Shown piece by piece: positions 54,227 through 63,599 of a stretch of DNA of 64,000 bases. Origin of the DNA: CAVRUD01 sp963724285. Lineage in GTDB: Bacteria > Chloroflexota > Chloroflexia > Thermomicrobiales > UBA6265. How positions within the stretch are numbered: position 1 is the stretch's first letter; each line of letters starts with the position of its first letter. The stretch lies in assembly GCA_963724285.1 (NCBI GenBank), contig CAVRUD010000009.1, positions 286,459 to 350,458 of the forward strand, read 5' to 3'. The notes beneath the pieces are model-generated. The model worked only from the letters and a program-made list of their open reading frames with translations. It was not told the DNA's origin and ran no database searches. Both the position numbers and the translations under genes were made by a program.

Positions 54227-54577
54227 CTGTTCGCCCGGCCGGTGACCAGATCGGCCCGCGCGGCGGCTACCGCCGCCGCGCCCTCGCCGACGGCCCACTC
54301 CGCCTCCAGCGCCCGGCCGGCCCCGTACGCGGCCACGAAGCCGCCCTCGTCCAGCCGGGACCGGACCGCAGCGACCGTCCGGTCGTATGCCGCGCGGTCG
54401 GACGGCGCCATGAGCAGGCCGGCCTCCTCGCGCAGGGCCGCCGCCACGCCGAGGAGGCGCGCGCCCCGCTCGGGCTCTCCGGCCGTCGCCGCGACCAGCG
54501 CGACGGTGTCCAGCGACTCGATCACGTTGCGCTGGTCCCCCTGCTCCCGGCGCAGGGCCAGGCACCCTGGTTGCTCC
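54227..54577 (-). pseudogene. C-terminal remnant of an ATPase-TPR regulator
   Basis: The minus strand reads LALRREQGDQRNVIESLDTV, ALVAATAGEPERGARLLGVA, AALREEAGLLMAPSDRAAYD and FVAAYGAGRALEAEWAVGEG. This is the closing TPR region of the large NB-ARC/LuxR or adenylate-cyclase-type regulators (compare GDPARAARLLGAAEAASAAI in the intact gene opposite). Nothing upstream of LALRREQ remains, and no LuxR HTH follows. It is divergent from the intact LuxR gene at 54682, perhaps a relic of a former pair. Confidence 0.5.
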
Positions 54578-54681
54578 ACGCACAGGTGGGCGCGTGGGTT
54601 CGTCGCTGCCGACGCTTGACGCGTGGCCGGGCCGTCCGCATCATGGGCGCACGCACCCGTGTTCAGCGAAGGACGCCGACC

Positions 54682-57093
54682 GTGGCCGACCCGACCCCCG
54701 CCGACCCGACCGTGACCGCGCCCGCCCCGCTCGTGGCGCTGCCGGGCCGGGGCCGCGCCGCCGCGCCCCTGCCGACGGCGCTGACGCCGCTGGTCGGGCG
54801 GGGGCGGGAGGTCGCCCGTGCCGCCGCCCTCCTGCGCTCGCCCGACGTGCGGCTGCTGACGCTGACCGGCCCCGGCGGCGTCGGCAAGACGCGGCTGGCG
54901 CTGCGGCTGGCCGCGGAGGCGGCCGCCGACTTCCCGGACGGCGTCGCCTTCGTGCCGCTGGCCTCGGTCGGCGAGGCGGCCCTGGTCCCCTCGGCGATCG
55001 CCCAGGCGCTGGCGCTGCGCGACGGCGGCGAGCGGCCGCTGTGGGAGGCGGTCGCGGCGTTCCTGCACGGGCGACGCCTCTTGCTGCTCCTCGACAACAT
55101 GGAGCAGGTCGTCGCCGCGGCGCCGCTGGTCGCCGGTCTGCTCGCGGCCTGCCCCGGGCTCACGGCGCTGGCGACGAGCCGCGTGGCGCTGCGCGTCAGC
55201 GGTGAGCAGGAGTTCCCGGTCCCGCCGCTCTCGTTGGCTGGGCAGTCGGGAGTCTGGGGTGAGCAGAACGACGCTCCTCGCTCGGAGGCGGTCGCCCTCT
55301 TCGTCGGGCGGGCCCGCGCGGTCAACCCCGACTTCGTCCTGACCGAGGAAAACGCCCCGGCGGTCGCCGAGATCTGCCGCCGCCTCGACGGCCTGCCGCT
55401 CGCCATCGAGCTGGCGGCCACTCGCAGCAAGGTTCTCTCGCCGCCGGCGCTGCTGGCGCGCCTGTCCCGCCGGCTGCAGCTCCTGACCGGCGGGCCGCAG
55501 GACCAGCCGGCCCGGCAGCGGACGATGCGCGACGCGATCGCCTGGAGCCACGACCTGCTCCCGCCGGCGGAGCAAGCGGTCTTCCGCCGCCTCTCGGTCT
55601 TCGCCGGCGGCTTCACCTTCGCGGCCGCCGAGGCGGTCGCGCAGGGGGGCGAGGAGGCCGTCTCGTCGCTCGTCGACAAGAGCCTCGTCTGGCAGCGGGA
55701 GGCAGTCGAGGACGAGCCGCGGTTCGGGATGCTGGAGACGATCCGCGAGTACGGGCTGGAGCAGCTGGAGGCGAGCGGCGAGACCGCCGCGACGCGGGAG
55801 CGGCACGCCGCCTACTTCCTGGCCGCGACCGAGCGGCTGGCGCCGTCGCTGGCGGGGGCGGCGCCGACCGCCGCGCTGGCGCGGCTCGAGGCGGAGCACG
55901 ACAACCTGCGGGCGGCGCTGGCCGCCTTGGTCGACGCCGGCGACGGGGAGCGGGCGTTGAGGCTGGCGGGGAGCCTGGGCTGGTTTTGGTATCTGCACGG
56001 CCACGTCGGCGAAGGCCGCGGCTGGCTGGAGCGCGCCCTGCGGCTGGCGGGGGACGACCGCCCGGCGGACCCGGTGTGCGCGCACGCGCTGCGGGTTTCT
56101 GGATGGCTGGCCCTGGAGCAGGGGGACGGCGCGGAGGCGGGCCGGCATTTGTCCGCCAGCCTGGCGCGCTTCCGGGCCGCCGGCGACGAGACCGGCGTCG
56201 CCCAGGCCTTGCTCACCCTCGGGCGGGCGGCGAACCTGCAGGGCGACGAGGAGCGCGCGGTGGGGCTCTTCGAAGAGGTCCTCGCGCTGGCACGCAGCCA
56301 GGCCGACAAGCGCCAGATGGCGATCGCCCTGGTCAATCTCGCCGACGCGGCCTACCGCCGGGACGACCTCGGGCGCTCGGAGTCGCGCGCTGCCGAGGCG
56401 CTCGCCCTCGCCCGCGCGCTCGACGACGACCTCCTGACGCTGCTCGCGCTCGTCAACGACGCCCAGGTGGCGCTCGCGCGCGGCGACGTCGAGCGGGCGC
56501 GGGCGTCGTGCGCGGACGCGCTCTCGGGATCGGTGCGGCTCCAACACGGGAGGGGGATCGCCGCGGCGCTGACCGGGCTGGCGGGCGTGGCCGCGGCGGA
56601 CGGCGATCCGGCACGGGCGGCCCGCCTGCTCGGGGCGGCCGAGGCCGCAAGCGCGGCCATCGGCGCCCCCTCGGTGATGAACGGCGGGCAGTTCGAGCGG
56701 GCGCGGGCCGCGGCGCGGGCGGCGCTGGGCGGGGCCGACTTCGACGCCGCCCTGGAGGCGGGCCGTGCCCTGTCGATCGAGGAGGCTGTCGCCGAAGCGA
56801 CCGGGTGGCTGGCCGCGCCGAGGACGGGGTCCGCCGACACCGCCTCGGCGACGTCGCGGGGCGGCACGACGCCGACCGCCTTGGCCGCGCTCACCCCGCG
56901 CGAGCTGGAGGTGCTGGGCCTGCTCGTCGCCGGCCGCACCGACCGGGAGATCGCCGAGGCGCTGTTCATCAGCCCGCGCACGGCCCAGGGGCACGTCGCC
57001 CACATCTTCGAGAAGCTGGGGGTGAGCACGCGGACGGCCGCCGTCGCCACCGCCCTCCGCGCCGGCCTCGGCGCCGAGGAGTTGCCGGCCTGA
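54682..57093 (+). CDS. LuxR-family regulator with NB-ARC ATPase and TPR domains
   Basis: 803 residues, intact. After a low-complexity start: LTPLVGRGREVARAAALLRS, Walker A TGPGGVGKT (about residues 62-70), Walker B RRLLLLLDNMEQV, sensor PLAIELAATRSK, then a winged-helix-like block and TPR repeats (ALLTLGRAANLQGDEERAVG and AIALVNLADAAYRRDDLGRS). The C-terminal LuxR HTH is ALTPRELEVLGLLVAGRTDR and AHIFEKLGVSTRTAAVATA. It is an ATP-controlled transcription factor whose signal is unknown. GTG start with AAGGA nine bases upstream. A frameshifted paralogue lies at 58751. Confidence 0.9.
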   Translation: MADPTPADPTVTAPAPLVALPGRGRAAAPLPTALTPLVGRGREVARAAALLRSPDVRLLTLTGPGGVGKTRLALRLAAEAAADFPDGVAFVPLASVGEAALVPSAIAQALALRDGGERPLWEAVAAFLHGRRLLLLLDNMEQVVAAAPLVAGLLAACPGLTALATSRVALRVSGEQEFPVPPLSLAGQSGVWGEQNDAPRSEAVALFVGRARAVNPDFVLTEENAPAVAEICRRLDGLPLAIELAATRSKVLSPPALLARLSRRLQLLTGGPQDQPARQRTMRDAIAWSHDLLPPAEQAVFRRLSVFAGGFTFAAAEAVAQGGEEAVSSLVDKSLVWQREAVEDEPRFGMLETIREYGLEQLEASGETAATRERHAAYFLAATERLAPSLAGAAPTAALARLEAEHDNLRAALAALVDAGDGERALRLAGSLGWFWYLHGHVGEGRGWLERALRLAGDDRPADPVCAHALRVSGWLALEQGDGAEAGRHLSASLARFRAAGDETGVAQALLTLGRAANLQGDEERAVGLFEEVLALARSQADKRQMAIALVNLADAAYRRDDLGRSESRAAEALALARALDDDLLTLLALVNDAQVALARGDVERARASCADALSGSVRLQHGRGIAAALTGLAGVAAADGDPARAARLLGAAEAASAAIGAPSVMNGGQFERARAAARAALGGADFDAALEAGRALSIEEAVAEATGWLAAPRTGSADTASATSRGGTTPTALAALTPRELEVLGLLVAGRTDREIAEALFISPRTAQGHVAHIFEKLGVSTRTAAVATALRAGLGAEELPA

Positions 57094-57149
57094 GGGCCGC
57101 CTCCCTCCCCTCCTCCCAGGAATAGGTAGCCCACCCGGCGCTTTGCCCG

Positions 57150-57524
57150 GAGCGTCTCTCGACGACGCCGGGCGCCGAGATGACCAGCTGTGCGCAGATG
57201 CAGGAGACGCGGGCCTCCGGCTCGCTGCGACCCATGCCGCTGCTGGTGCTCCCGCACGACCGGTGGCCCGCCCCGGAGGAGCGTCTGGCCGGCCGGCCGA
57301 TCGCGGAGGAGGAGCAGATCTTCCGCGAGTTGAACCTCGAGTTCGTCCACCTGGTGCCGGACGGCCGGCACGTCATCGCCGAGGGCAGAGGCCACAATAT
57401 CCGCCAGGAGCAGCCCGAGCTGGTGGTGGGAGCGATCCGGGAGGCGGGCGAGGCCGTGCGCGACCCGGACACCAGGGCGAAGCCGGCCGGAGCCAGGCCG
57501 ACTCGTAAACCGACGAGGAGCTGA
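57150..57524 (+). pseudogene. C-terminal fragment of an alpha/beta hydrolase
   Basis: LRPMPLLVLPHDRWPAPEER, EEEQIFRELNLEFVHLVPDG and RHVIAEGRGHNIRQEQPELV, VGAIREAGEAVRDP correspond to the last third of alpha/beta hydrolases. GRGHNIRQEQPE carries the catalytic-triad His region (usually SGHYIHQDQPE). The nucleophile Ser half is absent, so it cannot be active. Truncated at its 5' end close to the LuxR stop. An ATG at 57180 is in frame but lacks a ribosome site. Confidence 0.6.
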
Positions 57525-57795
57525 CGAGCTGGGTCGCCGGGGCAAGGCTCGGCGGCCTCGGCCCGTCGGCCAGGCAGGTTGGCAACGAGCGCGGGGCCAA
57601 GCGCGATGACCCCGTCCGCGGATCGGACATCGCCCGGGATCGACCTAGCCCCGTAACAAATGACGCCCACGGGAGCTGCCCGCGCCGGGGGATCGCCGCC
57701 CCGGGCGGTGTGTGCGGCACAGCGAAACACCCGGGTTGTTAGACGCACGGGTGCCCCTGCGGCACCCAGGCCGAGGGGATCGTGGCATCCCCTCG

Positions 57796-57950
57796 TCAGG
57801 CGGTGGCTACCTCCGTCTCCCGCAGCACGCGTCGCACCGTCTCGTGGCTCACGCCGAAGTCGGCGGCCAGCGACCGCAGGCTCTTGGTGGATGCCAGGGA
57901 GCGATGGCGGCTCGCTCCTCAGGCGACAATTCCCGGGGCGTTCGCAGGAG
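57796..57950 (-). pseudogene. HTH fragment, copy 2 (frameshifted)
   Basis: The minus strand gives RELSPEERAAIA and, one frame over, SLASTKSLRSLAADFGVSHE and TVRRVLRETEVATA to TGA at 57796. It is the same family as the fragment at 52066 (both GVSHETVRRVLRE) and in the same orientation. Such orphan HTH pieces may be relics of mobile elements. The preceding stretch 57525-57795 shows no gene. Confidence 0.5.
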
Positions 57951-58264
57951 TACGGGCCCCGCGCAGAGGTGCCGACCGTGCGTCGGACCGTGGGAGCCCG
58001 ACCAAGACGAAGCCGGTCGCCGTGGGCGTGCATGGGACCGACCCCGTCTACCCCGCGATCGCAACTTGACGGACCGGGGCATCTGGATAAGGGATGCGAG
58101 GGAGGAGCCGCATGTGTCGCCGTGTTGACCGCTCAGCCAGGCCCATTTGCGGTGCACCGCCTTTGGATCAATGGTTAGAGCGGCCTAACGATCCGGCTCG
58201 CAGACTGCGCTATGTTGGTTGCCCGGGTGAATCGGATGTGGGCGTTCCGTCCCGTACGTGTCAT

Positions 58265-58661
58265 GACCCAGACCGCCCGGCGGGGGAAGACCCTGCTCGC
58301 CCGGGCGCTGCCCTCGATCCTGCCGCCGATGACGCCTGGCGGAGACCCTCGACGTCACCAGGGTCTACAGCGTCCGCGGCCTCCTGCCAGCGGAGCCCCG
58401 CTCCTGCGCGATCGACCCTTTCGGGCGCCGCACCACTCGACCTCGCTGCACGGCCTGGTCGGCGGGGGGTCGTGGCCGCGGCCGGGCGAGATCAGCCTCG
58501 CGCACCGGGCGTGCTCTTCCTGGACGAGTTGCCCGAGTCGGGACAGCGACGCTGGAGGTCCTGCGCCAGCCGCTGGAGGACCGCACGGTCAGCCTGGCCC
58601 GGGCGGCGGGACGGAGACCTTCCCGGCCAACGTCACCCTCGTCGCGGCTTTGAATCCCTGA
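58265..58661 (+). pseudogene. ComM/YifB Mg-chelatase-like ATPase fragment
   Basis: Pieces in several frames: RRGKTLLARALPSILPPM (Walker A end), then LLRDRPFRAPHHSTSLHGLV, GGGSWPRPGEISLAHR and, shifted, GVLFLDELPE with LEVLRQPLEDRTVSLA, ending FPANVTLVAALNP. These are hallmark segments of the ComM/YifB AAA+ helicase used in natural transformation. Both the N-terminal Lon-like domain and the C-terminal third are missing, so it is a true fragment. It directly precedes the broken LuxR paralogue. Confidence 0.75.
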
Positions 58662-58750
58662 GCACGCCGGTTCGTCGCCGCTGTCGGTTGACGTAAACTG
58701 GAAGTGTCCAGCAGATCGCCGCACGCGCCGACCCGACCCAGGATCCGCCC

Positions 58751-61144
58751 GTGGCCGACCCGACGCCCGACGCCCAAACCGGTGCCGCAGCCGGTCACCC
58801 TGGTCAGGTTCCCGGACCCGGAGCGGCTCGGCATGCCCCTGCCCGCCCCCTTGACCTCCTTCGTCGGCCGGGAGCGCGAGGTCGCCGCGGTCGCCGCGCT
58901 GCTGCGCCGGACGGACGTCCGCCTCGTCACCCTGACCGGCCCGGGCGGCGTCGGCAAGACGCGGCTGGCGCTGCGGGTCGCCGAGGACCTGGCGTCCGGC
59001 CTTCGCGGACGGCGTCGCCTTCGTGCGCTGGCGCCCGTCGACAGACCCCGACCCTCGTCGCCGCCGACCGTCGCCCAGGCCCTCGGCGTGCGGGAGGCCG
59101 GCGACCGGCCGCTGGCCGAGCGCCTGGCCGACGCGCCTGCGAGACCGCGGACGTGCTCCTGGTCCTCGACAACTTCGAGCACGTGCTCGCCGCCGCGCCG
59201 CTGGTCGCCGACCTCCTCGCCGCCTGCCCCCGCCTGCGCGGTGCTGGCCACCAGCCGCGAGGTCCTGCGCCTCTCCGGCGAGCACGTCGTCGCCGGTCGA
59301 CCCCGCTGGCGCTGCCCGAGGCCGAGGCCGCCGCCGAGGCGATGGCCGGGGCCGAGGCCGTGCGGCTCTTCGTCGCGCGCGCGCGAGCCGCCCGAGCCCG
59401 ACTTCGCCCTGACGGCGGCGAACGCGCCGGCCGTCGCCGAGGTCTGCCGCCGGCTGGACGGGCTTGCCGCTGGCCATCGAGCTGGCGGCGGCCGAGTGCC
59501 CGCCTGCCGCCGCCGCGGCCCTCCTGGCCCGCCTGGAACGCCGCCTGCCCCTGCTCGACCGGCGGGCCGCGCGAGGCGCCGGCGCGGCAGCGGACGATGC
59601 GCGACGCCATCGCCTGGAGCCACGACCTGCTCTCCCCGGCGGAGCAGGCCCATGTTCCGGCGGCTCGCGGTCTTCGCCGGCGGCTTCACGCTGGAGGCGG
59701 CCGAGGCCGTGGTGCGCGCGCCGGGCGATCCCGGGATCGACGTCCTCGACGGTCGTCGGCCGCGCTGGTCGAGCCAAGAGCCTGGTGCGGCCGGCTGGCG
59801 GCCGCCGACGCCGGCGAGCCGCGCTATCGGCATGCTGGAGACGGTCCGCGAGTACGGGCTGGAGCAGCTCGACGTCAGCGGCGAGGAGCCGGCGGTCCGA
59901 GCCGCGGCACGCGGCCCACTTCCTGGCCCTCGCCGAGCAGGTCGGCGCCAGCTCTGGCGGCCCGACCCGGTGGCCGACTTCGCCCGGCTCGGCGCCGACC
60001 TCGACAACCTGCGGGCCGCGCTGGTCTGGGCCTTCGACCGCGGCGAGGCGACCACGCTTCTGCGCCTGGCGGTGGCGCTGCGCGCGTACTGGCTGGACCA
60101 CGGCGGGCTCGGCGAGGGCCGGGGCTGGCTCGACCGCGCGCTGACCCTGGTCGACGCGGTGCCGGCGCCGCTTCGGGCCGCCGTCCTGCAGACGGCCGGC
60201 TGGATCGCGCATGAGCAGGGTGACGTCCGGCGCGCCGAGGCGCCTCCTCGGGCGGAGCCGGGCGCTGTTCCGGGCGCAGGGCGACGACCGTCGGGGAGTT
60301 CGACGCGCTCTTCGTGCTCGCCTACGTGGCGGCCGATCGGGGCGAGCTGGCCCGGTCGCGGGCGATGGCGGAGGAAGCCCTCCGGCTGGCGCGGTCGCCG
60401 GGCGAGCCGATCCGGGCCGCCTTCGCGACGCGGCACGTCGGCTGGGTCGCGCACCTGGGCGGCGACGCCGCGACGGGCGAGCGCCTCCTCCGGGAGGCGG
60501 TTGCCCTGTTCCGGCGGGCGGGCTGCGGCTTCGGCGCGGCCTTGGCCCTGAGCGACCTCGGGGATATCGCCCTCGATCGGGGCGAGCACGCGCGGGCGGC
60601 GGAGCTCTGGCGGGAGCGGCTCAACCTGACGTGGAACGCCTGGGAGTTCAGCGGCGCGGTCGAGCGGCTGGCCGCGATCGCCGTCGCCTGCGGGGAGGCG
60701 GAGCGGGCCGCGCGGCTGCTGGGGGCGGCCGAGGCCCTCCGCGAGCGGCTGGGCGTCGTCCTGGGCGCCGCGGTTGCTGCCAAAGCACGAGCAGGACGTG
60801 GCGGCGGCGCGCGCGGCGCTGGGGGAGGCGGCCTTCGCCGCGGCCTGGGCCGAGGGGCGGCGGCTGTCGCCGGAGGCGGTGCGGGCCGAGGCGGCGCGGG
60901 TGGCGCAGGCGCCCCCGGCGGCCGCCGACGCCGGCGCCGGCGGCAGACCTACGGGCTGACGCCGCGGGAGCTGGAGGTGCTGCGGCTGGTCGCCGGCCGG
61001 CCGCTCCAACCAGCAGATCGCCGAGGCGCTCTTCGTCAGCCCCCGCACCGTGAAGACGCCACCTCACGCACATGCTGGCCAAGCTCGGGCTGCCGTCGCG
61101 CACCGGCGGCGGTCGCCTTCGCCCACGACCACGGCCTCGCCTGA
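58751..61144 (+). pseudogene. LuxR-family ATPase-TPR regulator, many frameshifts
   Basis: About 795 codons of a paralogue of 54682-57093, with all domains recognisable in order: LPAPLTSFVGREREVAAVAA, GPGGVGKTRLALRVAEDLAS, VLLVLDNFEHVLAAAPLVAD, AIAWSHDLLSP, FRRLAVFAGGFTLEAAEAV, ETVREYGLEQLDVSGEE, TPR block, then TYGLTPRELEVLRLVAGR and the LuxR HTH tail AVAFAHDHGLA. The reading frame changes more than ten times, often at C or G runs. GTG at 58751 begins VADPTPDA, as in the intact gene (VADPTPAD). Either a decaying copy or a poorly sequenced stretch. Confidence 0.7.
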
Positions 61145-61373
61145 CCCCAGCGGCCCAGTCCCGGGAGCGTCCCCTACGACCCAGGTCGTAGACCCCCAGG
61201 TCGTAGACCGGCGCCGCGTCGCCGGCGCCGGTTTGCGACCCCGGTTCGATGCGCCTCGCGTCGCCGTGCCGCACGGTGGGGCCATCCCGGCAGCCGTGGA
61301 CCGGGGGGGCGCCGTCGGGGTTGACTGTCGTGCGCCTCCGCCCCGGCCGCCGCCGGGCAGAGGATGGCGACCG

Positions 61374-62937
61374 ATGCCCCGCGCCGCGTTCCTGCCCCTC
61401 GTGCTCGTCCTCACGCTCGCCACCGGCGCGGTGGCCCTGGCCGCCGTCGCCATGCTTCGCTTCGGCGCCGTCCCTCGATGCGACCGTCAGCGCCAACGAG
61501 GCCCTGGTCCGCCGGTTCTACGCGGCGGTCAACGCGGCGATCGACACCGGGGACGTGGCCCCCCTCGACGCGCTGCTCGCCCCCGACTTCGCCGACCACC
61601 CGGCGCCGGCCGACGGCGCCCCGGCCGCGCCGCGGTGCTGGGCGCCATCTTGCCGTCCATGCCGCCGACCCCTACCTGCGCATCGCGGTCGAGACCGTCG
61701 CCGCGGGCGGCGAGACCGTCATCGTTCGCGGCCGGCTGCGCCGCGACGGGATCGGCGGCGCCCCAGACGACCGCCACTGCCGGCCCGATCGCCGTCAGGG
61801 GCGCATCGACGTCTTCCGAGTGGAAGGCGACACGGTCGCCGAGCACTGGGGCATCAGCGAGGGTGCGGCGCGCTGCGGCATCCCGACCGACCAGGCCGCC
61901 GGCGTGGCCACGGTCGGCAGCGGCGCGTTCGGGGGGGCGCTGGCGGCGGAATCCGACGGGGCCGGGTCGGGGACGCAGCTCGACGTGCGCTGGCGAGTCC
62001 GGGGTGCCGCCCCCGTCTCGACCGACCCGGTTGTCGCGGGCGGGGTCGTCTACGCCGGCGAGTGGGACGGCGACCTCGTCGCCCGGGACGCGGCGACTGG
62101 CGGCGAGCGCTGGCGCTTCGTCACAGGAGACCGGGTGTTCGCCCCGCCGGTCGTCGGCAACGGGGCCGTCTACGTCGTCACCGCCACCGGTACCGTGTAC
62201 GCGGTCGACGCCATCACCGGGCAAGAGCGCTGGCGCGTGCCGCCATCGGCGTGGCGGGCCGGGGCCTCGCGCTGGCCAAGGGGACGCTCTACGTTGCCTC
62301 GGGGCGGGCTCCCGCTCCGATAGCGGTCGACGCCGTCGTCTATGTCGCCCGCGGCGGGGAGCGGGCGGAGCTCCAGGCGCTCGACGCGGCGACGGGGGTG
62401 GAGCGGTGGCGGCTTGCCCTCGCCGAGCAGGGGCTGTACGCCGTCGAGGCGGCGAGCGGCCGCGAGCAGTGGCGGCTGCCGCTGACCGGTGCGGGTGTCT
62501 CGGCACCGGTGGCGGGCGGCGAGGCGGTCTATCTGGCGGAGGAGGGTCTCCGTCGGGTGGACGCCGCGACCGGCCGGGTGCAGTGGTGGGCGGAGGGCAC
62601 GCTCGCGCCCGGCGCGTCGCCGGCGATCGGCGGCGGTCTCGTCTACCTGGCCGAGCCCGACGGCCAACTGCGGGCGTTCGAGGCCGGGACCGGTGCCGAG
62701 CGGTGGGCTGTCGAGACCGGCGGCGCGGTCGTGTCGTCGCCCGTCGTCGCGGGGGGCGTAGTCTACCTTGGCAGCCGCGATGGCCACCTTGCCGCCGTCG
62801 ACGCGGCGAGCGGGGTCGCGTGCGGGCGGTTCGCGCTCGGCGACGTCACCTACGCCCCCGCCGTGGTCGGCGGCGTCGCCTACGTCGGCACGCTCGACGG
62901 CCGCCTCGCCGCCGTCGCCGTCGGCGGCGCGCGCTGA
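61374..62937 (+). pseudogene. SnoaL-like domain fused to PQQ-type beta-propeller, frameshifted
   Basis: About 520 codons. MPRAAFLPLVLVLTLATGAV is a signal or anchor. Next comes a SnoaL/NTF2-like domain: ANEALVRRFYAAVNAAIDTG, LDALLAPDFADHPAP, IDVFRVEGDTVAEHWGISEG. Then seven or so PQQ/pyrrolo-quinoline blades with the W/G docking motif: VVAGGVVYAGEWDGDLVARD, AATGGERWRF, VYAVDAITGQERW, VDAATGRVQWW, FEAGTGAERWAVETGGAVVS. Frames change near 61463, 61640, 61770 and 62240. Probably periplasmic or surface-exposed; a small-molecule-binding cup joined to a propeller is unusual. The function cannot be stated. Confidence 0.65.
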
Positions 62938-63599
62938 GCCAGCCGCCCGCCCGACCGTGCGCCGGCCCGCGATCCGGCCGAGTGACCGGGTTCGCCCCAC
63001 CCGACGCATCGACGCCGCGTCGCTTGTCGTCCGTGTGCCCGCCGACCGAACCACGCACAAGATCGTTGGCACCTGCGGGAGCATCGCCCCGATGGACGGT
63101 GGGTGCGGATCAGCGCACAACCACGGTTGCTACACGCACGGGTGCCCGCACAGCTGCACGCACCGCCGCGCTCACGGTCGTCCTGGCGCGTCGCTCTCAG
63201 AGGCAATACGGCCGCCTGACAGTGAGCGCCAAACCAGATGCCTGGTCCGTGCTGGCGCGACGAGGGGGCGCCATCTGGCGCCCCCTCCATTGCGCTCGGA
63301 TCGCATGTGGCGCCCGCGGCCACGCCTATCGGCACGCCCTTGCCCTGCCAGACGGCCGCTCGGTGAAGGGGACCGTCACGCCTCGATTTCTCTGATCGGG
63401 ACAGGCAATGGCCCGGGCTCGGCCCGGGCCGTTGCGATTGCTCGCGCTGCTCGCGTGGCGCGGGAGCCAGCGTCTACTGGAGCGTGGGGCATGGCCGCGT
63501 GCAGAGGTTCGCGCTGCCGTCGGGTCGACGATGAACAGGTCGCAGACGGACCCCGGAGATCGCTTCCTTGCCGCGGTGCCTCGGGGCACGAGCCCTCCG
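62938..63599. other. Intergenic region with palindromes, no gene seen
   Basis: No coding pattern is convincing. A perfect stem GAGGGGGCGCCA/TGGCGCCCCCTC with a 2-base loop lies at 63262-63287. GGCCCGGGC is repeated at 63411-63432 and self-pairs. GGTTGCTACACGCACGGGTG at 63124-63143 resembles GGTTGTTAGACGCACGGGTG at 57733-57752, a short dispersed repeat. Confidence 0.5.

Noticed and set aside
54082..57003. Very long open frame antisense to the LuxR regulator
   Set aside because: It is an antisense shadow caused by GC-rich third positions; the Arg/Gly/Pro-rich translation has no motifs except where it reads the true TPR remnant at its far end.
52066..57950. The two HTH fragments and the module between them as a composite transposon
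   Set aside because: Both fragments lack a recombinase catalytic domain, lie in direct orientation and show no inverted ends, so mobility cannot be claimed.
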